Shown: positions 19,668-29,488 of the stretch, piece by piece | Layout of the letters: the number at the start of each line of letters is the position of its first letter | How positions within the stretch are numbered: the first letter of the stretch is position 1 | Assembly (NCBI RefSeq): GCF_009497155.1 | Contig: NZ_WINI01000001.1 | Location: 124,001-188,000, forward strand | Source: Glaciimonas soli | Lineage (GTDB): Bacteria; Pseudomonadota; Gammaproteobacteria; Burkholderiales; Burkholderiaceae_D | DNA length: 64,000 nucleotides | Reading direction: 5' to 3' | The notes under the pieces: generated by a model | What the model saw: the letters and a program-made list of their open reading frames with translations, nothing else | What the model was told of the DNA's origin: nothing | Database searches by the model: none | Made by a program: the position numbers and the translations under genes

Positions 19668-20372
19668 TCAAAAACTGCCGGTAAATTGATAACGTGAAGC
19701 TGGATGCCATAGCGACGCAACCGATGCTACCTGGCCCTGCGACAAGGTGCGGCGCTTAAGCACCAGACACGGTTCGTGCGCCGTCATTCCTAGCAGCTCT
19801 GCAATATCGGCCGGCGGCAATCGTGCTTCGATCGCAAAATTCACACCCTGTAGTGGTGCCACGCGCATCAGATAGGCATTCGGTGTCTGGCTGGTGAAGT
19901 CCTGTGCCAGATAATCTTGGGCGATTGCCGGATTAACGTAACGGTCTTCGACTTGAATTGGCAGGGCGTTCTCAAAATGCACCACAACCGAATGAAACAG
20001 TATTTGCTGTGTCGGCAATTCAAACTGGCGAGCCAAGGCTTCATCCGCTTTGCAGCGCTCCAATTGTTGTAGCTCGCTGCGATGCACATGGCCGCGCCCC
20101 GCAATTTCTTCGGCAATGTTACGAATATCGACCAGCGTGGACTGATATTTTTGCTGCGCTACAAACGTCCCTGAGCCTTGTACGCGGAGCACGATTTGTT
20201 CGTCGCTAAGTTCGCGGATGGCGCGGTTCACCGTCATCCGGGACACCCCGAATTCACGCGTCAAGGCTTCCTCTGTTGGAATCGCTTCTCCTTCTTTCCA
20301 GATTCCGGCTTGAATCTGATCCAGCACATAGGATTTGATGCGCTGGAAGGCGGGGAGATTATTTGTTGTCAT
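19668..20372 (-). CDS. GntR-family regulator, HutC subfamily
   Basis: A DNA-binding repressor with an N-terminal winged helix (about residues 8-70, with EEALTREFGVSRMTVNRAIREL as its core) and a C-terminal UTRA effector domain. The layout and length (234 residues from ATG 20372) match the histidine-utilisation repressor HutC, which responds to urocanate. No hut enzymes are seen here; instead it diverges from an amino-acid permease, so it probably controls that permease and itself. A longer reading from 20432 adds 20 residues without homology. HutC-like palindromes lie upstream. Confidence 0.88.
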   Translation of the reverse strand: MTTNNLPAFQRIKSYVLDQIQAGIWKEGEAIPTEEALTREFGVSRMTVNRAIRELSDEQIVLRVQGSGTFVAQQKYQSTLVDIRNIAEEIAGRGHVHRSELQQLERCKADEALARQFELPTQQILFHSVVVHFENALPIQVEDRYVNPAIAQDYLAQDFTSQTPNAYLMRVAPLQGVNFAIEARLPPADIAELLGMTAHEPCLVLKRRTLSQGQVASVASLWHPASRYQFTGSF

Positions 20373-20463
20373 GGAATGCCGCTCTGTAAAGGTAGTGATT
20401 ATTATTTTTTTGCCGCCTATCAGCACTCGCAAAACTTAAATTGTCCTGAGGCATAAGTTTAGC

Positions 20464-20499
20464 ATATACATTATATGTATATACATTTACAAGCTTGTA
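20464..20499. promoter_or_regulatory. Putative GntR/HutC operator region
   Basis: TGTATATACA at 20476-20485 is the kind of GT-N(1)-TA-N(1)-AC palindrome that HutC-subfamily regulators bind. It overlaps an inverted repeat ATATACA / TGTATAT (20464-20482). A second perfect 12-bp palindrome, TACAAGCTTGTA, follows at 20488-20499. All lie between the divergent regulator and permease genes. Regulator assignment is inference. Confidence 0.6.
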
Positions 20500-20584
20500 T
20501 GTCATATTTGTATTATCAACCAATTGATGGTTGAAAAAATATAAAAACAAAAGTCACATGTGTCAAATCCATTCAGGAGACAAG

Positions 20585-22048
20585 ATGAAACCATTTTTAA
20601 CGGCACTCATACGTAAAAAAGCAATCAACGATGATACGCGCATAGATCACGGCAGTGGCGAGTTAAAGCGTAGTCTGGGCTTATTTTCTTTGGTAATGCT
20701 CGGTGTAGGGGCCACCATCGGTACTGGTATTTTCTTCGCAATGGCTGAGGCTGTGCCGAAAGCCGGGCCTGCGGTACTCTGGTCTTTTGTCATTGCCAGC
20801 ATTGCGGCTGGCTTAACCGCATTGTGCTATGCCGAATTATCTTCTTTTATTCCGGCGTCTGGCTCGGCTTATTCCTATACCTATGTCAGCGTCGGCGAGT
20901 TTCCGGCATACATCGTAGGCGCTTGTCTGTTGCTGGAATACGCCTTGGCCGCCAGTGCTACCGCCATCGGTTGGTCGGAATATTTAAACAATTTTTTGCA
21001 ACACACCATCGGCTGGTCTATTCCACTGCACTGGCGCAGCCCCTTAATGGTCAGCGGCGCCAACGGGCTGGAAATGCATTGGGGTAATTTTAATTTACCT
21101 CCCATTATTCTGGTGTCTATGTGCTGTCTTCTACTATTACGCGGTGCCAAAGAATCCGCGATGGTGAACGGCATTATGGTGCTCATCAAAATCGCCATTC
21201 TGGTGTTTTTTTCTGTGATTGCTTTCTCGGCATTCAACAGCCATAACTTCGTTCCCTTCAATCCTCATGGCATGCTAGGTCACACAGGCGAGACGGGTAT
21301 GGGGATAGTTCCTGCCGCTGGTACCATTTTCTTTTCATTCATCGGACTTGATACGGTCGCCACTGCCGGTGCTGAAAGCAATAATCCGAAACGCAATGTT
21401 CCCTTAGGTATTATGTTGGCGCTGCTAATTGTAGTTGCAGCTTATATCCTGGTGGCTACGGCCGCGATGGGGGCACAACCGGTGGCCGCTTTTATTGGAC
21501 AGGAGGCTGGCCTTTCCGCCATTCTGGAAAACGTTACCGGTCAAAAATGGCCTGCTATTTTGTTATCCGCCGGTGCCATCATTTCCGTGTTCAGCGTGAC
21601 TCTCGTATTGATTTACGGTCAAACGCGCATCTTGTTCGTCATCGGTCGTGACGGGCTGATTCCCAAAGTTTTCCAAACCGTGCATCCGAAAACGCTGTCG
21701 CCAGTGGCTAACACGCTAATTGTGTCTGTCATGGTGGGATTGATCGCTGGATTTGTGGATTCAAGTTATTTGTGGGATATGGTCAGCATGGGAACCCTCG
21801 TGGCATTTTCGCTGGTCTCTATCGGGGTGACGGTGATGCGGCTAAAGTCCCCTGAATTAGTACGCGGCTTCACTCTTCCTTTCGGCCCTTGGGTTATTCC
21901 GAGTTTGAGTGTGCTTGCCTGTGCCTGGATCGTGGTCGGCTTAAGCAGCATTACCTACACCATATTTGCCGTGTGGATCGGCTTTGCTGTGCTGGGCTAC
22001 GCGATATACGGTATCCAAAACTCTAAACTCGCTTTGAAAGGAACATGA
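20585..22048 (+). CDS. APC-family amino-acid permease
   Basis: A cation-coupled or exchange amino-acid transporter of the APC superfamily, with 487 residues and about 12-14 helices. Helix 1 carries the substrate-binding glycine motif GVGATIGTGIFF; later text includes FSFIGLDTVATAGAESNNPKRNVP, typical of the cationic amino-acid transporter branch (CAT/YfnA). The ATG at 20585 follows TTCAGGAGA with good spacing. It is divergent from the HutC-like regulator and overlaps the universal stress gene by four bases, so the two are translated together. Substrate unknown. Confidence 0.9.
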   Translation: MKPFLTALIRKKAINDDTRIDHGSGELKRSLGLFSLVMLGVGATIGTGIFFAMAEAVPKAGPAVLWSFVIASIAAGLTALCYAELSSFIPASGSAYSYTYVSVGEFPAYIVGACLLLEYALAASATAIGWSEYLNNFLQHTIGWSIPLHWRSPLMVSGANGLEMHWGNFNLPPIILVSMCCLLLLRGAKESAMVNGIMVLIKIAILVFFSVIAFSAFNSHNFVPFNPHGMLGHTGETGMGIVPAAGTIFFSFIGLDTVATAGAESNNPKRNVPLGIMLALLIVVAAYILVATAAMGAQPVAAFIGQEAGLSAILENVTGQKWPAILLSAGAIISVFSVTLVLIYGQTRILFVIGRDGLIPKVFQTVHPKTLSPVANTLIVSVMVGLIAGFVDSSYLWDMVSMGTLVAFSLVSIGVTVMRLKSPELVRGFTLPFGPWVIPSLSVLACAWIVVGLSSITYTIFAVWIGFAVLGYAIYGIQNSKLALKGT

Positions 22049-22935
22049 TCATGCAAACCTGTTTGGTAGGTTATACGCCAGATGCTGCGGGCGAAGAAGC
22101 GTTATCTTTGGCGCGCATCTGGGCGCGTGCCCATGGCTGGACTTTGGTTGTCTGTGTGGTAGCACCGGAGGCCTGGGGCCATCCCTCACTGGCCAAGCTC
22201 GACGTCGAATACGCCAACTTTCTGTCGCAGCATACGCAAGAAAGCATAGACAAGGCGCAAGCTTTTCTGGTGAATACTTCGAACGTGCGCTATATAAGAT
22301 TCGCTTCAACCTCGGTCAGTGCTGGCTTACTGGCGGCCGCAAAACAGGAAAACGCCGATTTGATCGTGTTGGGTTCATCACGCAGCGGCCCTGTGGGAGG
22401 TATCTCAACCGGCGGCATGATCAGCGAAATTATGCACAGTTCCGAGTTCCCGATAGCGATCGCACCGCGCGGTTACAGTGCTGGCGAAAATGCAGTGATT
22501 GAGCGTTTCACCTGCGCCTATTCGGGACTGGAAGCTGCCAGCGGCACGGTGCACAAAGCACATGAGATCGCTACTGCGATGGCGGTGCCGCTGCGCTTGG
22601 TCAGTTTTGCTGTGCGTGATGGACATATGTACCCGCCGCTAGTCGGTTACCAGGCAGAAGAAAGCCTGGCCGATGCATGGCGTGAGCAAGCGCAGGTCTC
22701 GCTAACACGAGTGAAAAAACAGTTGGCGTCTCAACAAACCCCAGTCGAAATCGCCGTGGCGGTGAAAGAAACATGGGAAGAAGCACTCAATAGTTTTGAC
22801 TGGCTGCCCGGTGAAATGCTGATCCTGGGATCAAGTCGAATGGGCGTACTCAAGCGTGTATTTTTAGGTTCCAACGCTAACAAAATTATCCAGGCTTCGC
22901 CTGTGTCTGTGATGGTGCTTCCTCGGGCATCCTAA
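22045..22935 (+). CDS. Tandem-domain universal stress protein
   Basis: A 296-residue cytoplasmic protein made of two UspA domains (about 1-145 and 150-295). The second domain ends in the ATP-binding type motif LGSSRMGVLKRVFLGSNANKI followed by SVMVLP; the first has LGSSRSGPVGG with a similar C-terminus. Its start overlaps the permease stop (ATGATC / TGA) and a second in-frame ATG lies at 22051. Fusion of an APC permease with, or its linkage to, Usp domains is common, which suggests a regulatory subunit role; this is inference. Confidence 0.88.
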   Translation: MIMQTCLVGYTPDAAGEEALSLARIWARAHGWTLVVCVVAPEAWGHPSLAKLDVEYANFLSQHTQESIDKAQAFLVNTSNVRYIRFASTSVSAGLLAAAKQENADLIVLGSSRSGPVGGISTGGMISEIMHSSEFPIAIAPRGYSAGENAVIERFTCAYSGLEAASGTVHKAHEIATAMAVPLRLVSFAVRDGHMYPPLVGYQAEESLADAWREQAQVSLTRVKKQLASQQTPVEIAVAVKETWEEALNSFDWLPGEMLILGSSRMGVLKRVFLGSNANKIIQASPVSVMVLPRAS

Positions 22936-23200
22936 TGTAAACTTTTCGAAATGTGATGGAGTAGGGCGAAACGATGATGTTACTGTCGTACATTTCGCTG
23001 GCTACTTCATCCATAAAACTACGTCACATAATCGAAGAAAAATCGTCGTACTGATTCGCGAAAAAGCCGTCGCGTAATAACTTAGCAATCGCTCATTAAT
23101 AGCACCCAAAACAGCATCCAAAACAGCATCCAAATTTTTTTTGTGGGGAGACGCATGTCGGCAATGTATAGTATTACGCTTATCAACAAAAAACTTTCCC

Positions 23201-24529
23201 ATGGAAAATATTTTATTAGTCGTTGTCGCGTTCTTGTTGGTTGCGCTCAACGGCTTCTTTGTGGCCGCAGAATTTGGCTTGGTCAAACTGCGTCAAACAC
23301 GTATCAGTGCCATTGCTAAAAAACACGGATTACCGGGCCGAATACTCGTAAAAGTCCATACCCAGCTTGATGCTTATTTGTCGGCCTGCCAGCTCGGCAT
23401 TACGCTTGCATCGCTCGGTCTTGGTTGGATCGGTGAACCTGCTTTTTCCCGATTGTTAGAACCCTTGTTTCGCTTTGCGGGCGTTACCTCGCAGGCTGCC
23501 ATTCATAGCATTTCATTCGCATTCGCTTTTTTGATTATTTCGTTCTTGCATATTGTTATCGGTGAGTTGGCACCAAAATCGATGGCGATTCGTAACCCGG
23601 ACAAAATTAGTTTGTGGAGCGCGCTGCCGCTTTATTGTTTTTATTGGATGATGTATCCGGCGATCTGGGTACTCAATGCCAGTGCCAACTGGATATTGCG
23701 GGTGGTCGGCCTGGGAAGTACACACGCGCACGATCATTATTCATCTGAAGAACTCAAACTGATTCTGCGCACCAGCCACCCAGACAATAAATTGAATCGT
23801 GAAGAACGGAACGTATTGGCGCAAACGCTGGCTTTCAATGAGTTGGATGTTGCTGACCTCATGCGCCCGATACATGAAATTGCCGCTTTGCATAGTTCAT
23901 TATCCTTCCAGGAAAACATGCAAACCGTGACTCGTAATCGCTTCAGTCGCTATCCGTATTTTGATGGAACACAAGTGCTGGGTATGATTCACTTGAAGGA
24001 TTTGTTTCTCGCCCAACAGGAAGGAAAATCCATCACCAATTGGAGCGATTATCTACGCCCTGTGCAGCACATTCCTCCAAATATGCCTGCACGAGAATTG
24101 TTCAGACACTTTCGTAAGGGCGCACCACACTTCGTCATCGTCGGCAACAAGGATCAAAAGCCGAGAGGTTTTTTGACGCTGGATAATTTACTGGGCGCAC
24201 TGGTTGGTGAAATTAGCGATGAGTTTCGCCAAAGCGATCATGATTGGAAGCAGCTAGAAGATGGCAGTTTAATTGGCAAAGGCAGCATGCCGATTTTCAC
24301 GTTAGAACGAATTCTGGGCATTGATATTGAGAACGAAGAATTCAATCTGAAAGGCGCCGATTCAGTGGGTGGATTGATTATGGGAAAATTGGGCGATATT
24401 CCAGTAGAGGATCAGAGAATCGCGTTCGAGCAATTTGACGTCGTCGTCAAAAAAATGAACGGGCCGCGTATTGAGCTGGTGCAGGTATTTCCTGCTGAGA
24501 CGATAGTGATTGATAGTTCTCACCAGTAG
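23201..24529 (+). CDS. CNNM/CorC-HlyC family membrane protein with CBS domains
   Basis: An integral membrane protein of 442 residues: DUF21 transmembrane domain (about 1-190), a pair of CBS domains (about 205-340), and a C-terminal CorC/HlyC transporter-associated domain. Relatives act in magnesium or cobalt efflux and resistance; the older name is hemolysin-like. I chose ATG 23201 because it begins directly at the first helix (MENILLVVVAFLLVALNGFF); the open frame reaches 23141 without homology. A 12-base repeat, CCAAAACAGCAT, occurs about 2.4 times in its leader at 23106-23133. Confidence 0.9.
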   Translation: MENILLVVVAFLLVALNGFFVAAEFGLVKLRQTRISAIAKKHGLPGRILVKVHTQLDAYLSACQLGITLASLGLGWIGEPAFSRLLEPLFRFAGVTSQAAIHSISFAFAFLIISFLHIVIGELAPKSMAIRNPDKISLWSALPLYCFYWMMYPAIWVLNASANWILRVVGLGSTHAHDHYSSEELKLILRTSHPDNKLNREERNVLAQTLAFNELDVADLMRPIHEIAALHSSLSFQENMQTVTRNRFSRYPYFDGTQVLGMIHLKDLFLAQQEGKSITNWSDYLRPVQHIPPNMPARELFRHFRKGAPHFVIVGNKDQKPRGFLTLDNLLGALVGEISDEFRQSDHDWKQLEDGSLIGKGSMPIFTLERILGIDIENEEFNLKGADSVGGLIMGKLGDIPVEDQRIAFEQFDVVVKKMNGPRIELVQVFPAETIVIDSSHQ

Positions 24530-24682
24530 CGATTGGGCAATCATGCTCAGATAAGCTATCTTGATTCAGGCGTCACTTCGTGGTGCGGGCGATGTCGGGA
24601 GTAGCCCGACAGTCTTGGTGGCGCTAAAATATTTCTTGTAGCTACTCCGTGCCAGCGATTCTTCATTTAACAGAACGGGAGT

Positions 24683-26524
24683 TCAATCATCGATTGCAGC
24701 CGGAACAAAAAATTGGGCTGGTGCATTCAGTGCTTTTCCGCACGCAGTATCTGTTGCGCAGTTGATAGCTGGTGGTGTAGTTGCTAAGCCTCGTTGATAG
24801 ATCACTTTACCGTCCTTGATCGTCTCATCAACCTTGATGTCGATAATCTTTGCATGATCTACTGTCAGGGGATTGTCCGAGAGTATCACCAGATCTGCGA
24901 TCTTGCCGACTTCGATGGACCCTTTCGTTGCTTCTTCAAAGTGCTGGTAAGCCGGCCAGATCGTCATGGCTTTGAGCGCTACGAGTGGGCTGATACGTTG
25001 CTTGGGACCCAATATATAGCCGCTACGTGTTACGCGATTCACGGCGGTCGAGATGAGCCGCATGGCGTCGGGGAAAACAACCGGTGCGTCGGAATGGATG
25101 CTGAATTTCATGTCGCTTTTTAGCAACCAGCCGGTTGGCGAGATGTTCTCTGCGCGCGCCGGTCCGACTACCGATTCACGGTAGTAATCCCCCCAATAAA
25201 ACGTATGCATAGGAAACTCTGACGGGAAAATCCCCAACTCTTTAATTTGCGGGATTTGGTCTGCGCGTAACAACTGACCGTGAATCATCACGGTGCGCCT
25301 GTCTTTAGGAGGATAGCTTGCAGCAGTGTCTTGCACTATCCGGATCAGTTGGTCAATTGCAGCATCGCCGTTGGTATGTGCCAACAGTTGCCAGTTATTT
25401 TTATAGGCCAGGTTAACCCAATCGTGTAACTTAGCGTCGGTAAACGCCGGGTATCCGGCATAATTTTTGTCCTGACCCGACGGCACTTTGAAATAGGGGT
25501 GAGTGAACCATGCAGTTTTTCCCTGCGGCGAACCGTCCAGTGTCAGTTTGACACCGCCGATGCGGAAATGATTGGTATAGCTACGTGACATCAATGGACC
25601 TTGCAATATGGCTTCGTCACCCGCATCCACCACCGCCACTAAATCGGCATATGAAACCACGTCAATCTTGAATCCGCCCATCCTGGCTATTTCTGGCAGT
25701 ACCTTGAGTGTTGCAACAGAAGTTTTCCCATCTTGCGCCGTAGTGAAGCCATTGGCGATATAGTGTGCTTCACCACCCTGTATTTGCGCTATTAGTTCAT
25801 CAGGCGTGAATGTCGGCATGAGTTTTGGCGCTGCCATGAAAAACGCAGTTTCCTGCAGCACACCATTCGGCGTTTTGCCATCGGCCTCGCGTTCGATCAC
25901 ACCGCCCGGAGGATTCGGCGTTGCCGCGCTGATGCCCGCCATCTCTAAAGCCTTGCTGTTAAGCACCCCGATATGGCCAGACTGATGGCTGATCATGATA
26001 GGTATCTTGGTCGAAACTGCATCAAGTTCCTGTCGAGTCGGATGGCGCTGCTCGACCATCTGGGAGTTATCGTAGTTCATTCCAACCACGATGTGATGCG
26101 CTTTGACGATAGCTGACGTCGCCATAAAATCGCGCAGTGCTTGCTGTAGTTCCGGAATCGCGTTAACTGGTCCATCGGGTGCGGGCAACAGATTCGCTGA
26201 AACCGATTGCGTGCCAACCTCAACAAAATGACTGTGCCCATCAACGAAGCCGGGAATCATCGTCTTGCCGCCGAGATTTATCATCTGGGTGGTCGCGCCC
26301 TTATTTTGCTTCTCGATGTCCGCACGCGTTCCAACCGCAAGAATTTTCCCATCCTTGAGAGCAACAGCTTCGACGTTCGGTTGTGCGTCGTTGACGGTAA
26401 TGATAGTACCGTCGAAGTAAATAACGTCGGCTGTAGATGCCGCGGTGGGTAAGTTTTTTTCGGTTAAGTTACAAGCCCCCAACAATAACAACAAGCTCCC
26501 TGTGATAACTATTACTGCGCGCAT
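24683..26524 (-). CDS. Amidohydrolase family lipoprotein (YtcJ-like)
   Basis: A metal-dependent hydrolase of 613 residues. The N-terminus is a lipoprotein signal: a hydrophobic stretch ending in LLGAC with Cys18 as the lipidation site, so the enzyme is anchored in the envelope. The amidohydrolase-3 features are seen: DGHSHFVEVG (metal-binding HxH), HQSGHIGVLNSKAL, LTLDGSPQGKTAWFTHPY, LAHTNGDAAID and the late IHSDAP motif. Family members hydrolyse amides or formamides; the substrate is not predictable. It lies 96 bases downstream of the antiporter gene on the same strand. Confidence 0.88.
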   Translation of the reverse strand: MRAVIVITGSLLLLLGACNLTEKNLPTAASTADVIYFDGTIITVNDAQPNVEAVALKDGKILAVGTRADIEKQNKGATTQMINLGGKTMIPGFVDGHSHFVEVGTQSVSANLLPAPDGPVNAIPELQQALRDFMATSAIVKAHHIVVGMNYDNSQMVEQRHPTRQELDAVSTKIPIMISHQSGHIGVLNSKALEMAGISAATPNPPGGVIEREADGKTPNGVLQETAFFMAAPKLMPTFTPDELIAQIQGGEAHYIANGFTTAQDGKTSVATLKVLPEIARMGGFKIDVVSYADLVAVVDAGDEAILQGPLMSRSYTNHFRIGGVKLTLDGSPQGKTAWFTHPYFKVPSGQDKNYAGYPAFTDAKLHDWVNLAYKNNWQLLAHTNGDAAIDQLIRIVQDTAASYPPKDRRTVMIHGQLLRADQIPQIKELGIFPSEFPMHTFYWGDYYRESVVGPARAENISPTGWLLKSDMKFSIHSDAPVVFPDAMRLISTAVNRVTRSGYILGPKQRISPLVALKAMTIWPAYQHFEEATKGSIEVGKIADLVILSDNPLTVDHAKIIDIKVDETIKDGKVIYQRGLATTPPAINCATDTACGKALNAPAQFFVPAAIDD

Positions 26525-26620
26525 AGTCTTTCCTTTGAGTCGGCTTCGTTACATAAGGAGATACGTTGCAGCACTGCAAGACTGTATTCAAGGGAAAGCG
26601 GCCATTAGGGTGGCCTCTAT

Positions 26621-27703
26621 TTACGGAACTATCGTTGTGAAAAGATAGACCGCAAAAATCACTAAATGAATGGTCCCTTGCATCACAGTTGTGCGGCCAG
26701 TGCCAAGAGACAAAGTGGCGACAATGAAAGACAGTAACAACAATACCGTCGATTTAATGTCTAATCCGAGCGATAAAGTCCAACCAGTCGTCAGCGAAAC
26801 GATCGCTACCGCCGGAATGGTTAATCCTATGCTTGCCAATGCTGAGCCGAGCGCCAAATTAAGGCTGGTCTGTAACCGGTTAGCACGGGCTGCGCGCACA
26901 GCGGCCAATCCCTCAGGCAAGAGAACCACTGCAGCAATAATAATTCCAACCAGGGATTTTGGTGCACCAGCATTCGCCACCATGGTCTCCAGCGTCGGAG
27001 CCAGTGACTTCGACAGTAGAACTACCGCGCCCAGGCAAACCAGCAAAAGTCCGCCGCTAGTCCAGGCTACTTTGTTTGATGGCGGAGCCGCATGCACTTC
27101 CTCATCATTGGTTGCTTCGTCCGGTAGAAAATAGTCACGATGTCTAACCGTTTGCACCAGAACAAAAGTGCCGTAAAGAACTAAGCATATGACGGCAATA
27201 AAGCCCAGTTGACCGGCGCTATAAACAGGGCCGACTACGCTCGACGTATAGTTAGGTAACACTAGCGTAAGCACCGCAATTGCACCTAAAGTAGCCAGCG
27301 ATGTACTTACACCCAGTAAGCCGAACGTTTGTTCTTTATGGCGACTGGCGCCGGCCAACAGACAAATACCGACGATGCCATTAAGGATAATCATGATGGC
27401 GGCAAATACCGTGTCGCGTGCCAATCCCGTTGTTTCCTCGCCGCCAGCCAGCATTAGCGACACAATCAAAGCCACTTCAATCATCGTCACCGCCAACGCC
27501 AACACCAGCGTTCCATACGGTTCGCCGACGCGATGTGCCACGACTTCCGCATGGTGCACGGCAGCGAGCACGCTGCCCATAAGGCCTGCAACCAGCAATA
27601 ATGAGTAAATGGCGCCGAGATCAAATTTTGCGCCGCCCAGCAAAAGCCAGCCAGCAATCGGGGCAACGATAGTCCATAGTGGGAGAGTGGGATTTTTTTT
27701 CAT
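26621..27703 (-). CDS. chaA: Calcium/proton antiporter, ChaA-like
   Basis: An inner-membrane exchanger of the CaCA family, about 361 residues with some eleven helices. The two half-repeats carry the expected acidic motifs: AVTMIEVALIVSLML near residue 85 and VVLLPEGLAAVRAARANRLQ near 265. This matches ChaA, which exports Ca2+ (and Na+ or K+ at high pH). A GTG at 27718 would add five residues; ATG 27703 is preferred as the first ATG before the conserved text. The symbol is by family resemblance. Confidence 0.85.
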   Translation of the reverse strand: MKKNPTLPLWTIVAPIAGWLLLGGAKFDLGAIYSLLLVAGLMGSVLAAVHHAEVVAHRVGEPYGTLVLALAVTMIEVALIVSLMLAGGEETTGLARDTVFAAIMIILNGIVGICLLAGASRHKEQTFGLLGVSTSLATLGAIAVLTLVLPNYTSSVVGPVYSAGQLGFIAVICLVLYGTFVLVQTVRHRDYFLPDEATNDEEVHAAPPSNKVAWTSGGLLLVCLGAVVLLSKSLAPTLETMVANAGAPKSLVGIIIAAVVLLPEGLAAVRAARANRLQTSLNLALGSALASIGLTIPAVAIVSLTTGWTLSLGLDIKSTVLLLLSFIVATLSLGTGRTTVMQGTIHLVIFAVYLFTTIVP

Positions 27704-27788
27704 GATCTTATTGGACACTACTCTGGCATCTTTGGCAAGCTACGGTATGATCAACTTTTTCAGTTAATTTGGATTATTACGGGGCAAT

Positions 27789-28586
27789 ATGCACATTAAT
27801 GAAATCAGCAGCTCCGTCAAGATGACGGGAAATTCCACATTTACCGCTGAAGTCGGGGACGATTGGACGCAAGGTCGTACGCTGTTCGGTGGTCTACAGG
27901 CCATGCTTGCACTTGAGGCAATGCTTCTGTTGCTACCGGATGCTCCTGCACTTTGGTCGCTGCAAACGACATTTATCGCCCCTGTACCGCCCGGTACGGT
28001 GCATGGTGAGGTAAAAATACTACGCTCTGGACGTTCTGCGACGCAAATGGAAGCGCGTTTGATGGTGAATGGGGAGAGTGCGTGCATCGTTGTTGCGATC
28101 TTCGGCGCTTCGAGAACATCGGCTGTGAAGATAAACCCGCCGCAAGTCGCACCACCTTCTCAGGATATTAACTCCTCGGCTGAGCTACCGTTCGTCCCCA
28201 ATATCACGCCTAACTTTACTCAGCATTACTCCTATCACTGGGCTGTCGGTGGTTTGCCGTTTTCGGGCAGCACAAGTAGCGAAACGCGTATCCACGTTCG
28301 TCAACGTGACGCGGCAATGCTTAGTGCGTTACATGTTGTGGCACTGGGTGACGCGATTCCGTCACCGGCGCTGTCTTTACTCGACCAGCCGGCACCAGCC
28401 AGTTCGCTCTCCTGGTCTTTTGAATTCGTGCGTCATTTACCGCCAGTTGCATCAACTGAATGGTGGCGTATTGATGCACGGATTATTGCGGCTCAGGATG
28501 GCTATGCGAGTCAGGATGCCGGCTTGTACGGACCGGATGGCGGTCTTGTTGCGTTGTCTCGGCAGGTGGTCGCGTTGTTTGGGTGA
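27789..28586 (+). CDS. TesB-like acyl-CoA thioesterase, double hotdog
   Basis: A 265-residue cytoplasmic protein with two hotdog repeats. The first half shows TQGRTLFGGLQAMLALEAM, the CoA-binding helix of this family; the second half has WSFEFVRHLPP and ARIIAAQDGYASQDAGLYGPDG, with the catalytic-region Asp/Gln of TesB-like enzymes. It diverges from the antiporter gene and converges on the FNR gene. The chain-length preference is unknown. Confidence 0.85.
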   Translation: MHINEISSSVKMTGNSTFTAEVGDDWTQGRTLFGGLQAMLALEAMLLLLPDAPALWSLQTTFIAPVPPGTVHGEVKILRSGRSATQMEARLMVNGESACIVVAIFGASRTSAVKINPPQVAPPSQDINSSAELPFVPNITPNFTQHYSYHWAVGGLPFSGSTSSETRIHVRQRDAAMLSALHVVALGDAIPSPALSLLDQPAPASSLSWSFEFVRHLPPVASTEWWRIDARIIAAQDGYASQDAGLYGPDGGLVALSRQVVALFG

Positions 28587-28607
28587 AAAGAGGGTAATAA
28601 CGTCGTA

Positions 28608-29360
28608 TTAGCCACAGACATTAGATCCCGTTGCCAACATCTTCAGTGCCGATAAATCGATTATTTCTATTTCTCGGTTACTGACATTTATCATGCCGTC
28701 TTTTTTTAATTTCGTTAGCAAGCGGCTAATGCTTTCTATCGTCAGGCTGAGATAATTGCCGATGTCTTCACGCGTCATGCGTAATTTGAAATGGGTGCCA
28801 GAGTAGCCGCGAGCTTCATAGCGCGACGATACGTTGACTAAAAACGCAGCAAGTCGCTGTTCTGCTCCCATATTTCCAAGAAGTAAAATAACGCTTTGTT
28901 CGCGCGTGATTTCTTTGCTCATCATGCGATGAAAATGTCGTAACAATGCCGGGATGGTTGCGAATAATTCTTCGAGACGGACAAACGGAATTTTGCAAAC
29001 CTCACTATTTTCCAATGCAACAGCATCACACTGATGAGTTCCGGTGCCGATGGCGTCCATGCCGAGCAATTCGCCGGCCATTTGAAAGCCAGTAATTTGT
29101 TGTGCTCCGTCAGGACTGACTTGGTAGGTTTTAAACTGTCCAGCCCGCACCGCAAACAAAAAGTTGAACTTGTCGCCAATCCGGTAAAGCGTGTCATCAC
29201 GACTGACGCGGCTACGACCAATAATACCGTCCAGGCGTTGCATATCGGATTGCTCCAGTCCCATTGGCAAGCAAAGTTGTCGCATGCTGCAAGATGAGCA
29301 ACTGTTGCGCAGGGCGGGGATGTCAAGCAGCGGTGCTGCAAGGGATGTGGGTGGCTTCAT
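28608..29360 (-). CDS. fnr: FNR-type oxygen-sensing transcription regulator
   Basis: A CRP/FNR-family regulator of about 251 residues that should bind a [4Fe-4S] cluster without oxygen and then dimerise on DNA. The N-terminal ligands are Cys21, 24 and 30 in SCSSCSMRQLC, with the fourth in SEVCKIPF (Cys122). The recognition helix contains IESISRLL, keeping the E-x2-S-R pattern that reads TTGAT half-sites. I start at ATG 29360, which places the cysteines as in E. coli FNR; a TTG at 29408 would extend it. The next gene on the strand has two FNR boxes. Confidence 0.93.
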   Translation of the reverse strand: MKPPTSLAAPLLDIPALRNSCSSCSMRQLCLPMGLEQSDMQRLDGIIGRSRVSRDDTLYRIGDKFNFLFAVRAGQFKTYQVSPDGAQQITGFQMAGELLGMDAIGTGTHQCDAVALENSEVCKIPFVRLEELFATIPALLRHFHRMMSKEITREQSVILLLGNMGAEQRLAAFLVNVSSRYEARGYSGTHFKLRMTREDIGNYLSLTIESISRLLTKLKKDGMINVSNREIEIIDLSALKMLATGSNVCG

Positions 29361-29488
29361 TACGTGGTCTGATAGAGAATAGGGTCCGGCATTGTCGTCA
29401 CTTTGCAACTTGTTACGACGCGCTATTTTACCGCCATGCAGTGCGCAATGGCGGTGTCCCCATCTAGATCAGAGTGCATCAGGAACGA

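Noticed and set aside
23106-23133. 12-bp repeat that could look like a CRISPR or VNTR
   Set aside because: Only about 2.4 copies without spacers; too short for a CRISPR array. It is noted under the gene it precedes.
24594-24610. Hairpin GTCGGG-AGTAG-CCCGAC after the CBS-domain gene
   Set aside because: The stem is only six pairs and no T-run follows on either strand, so I do not call a terminator.
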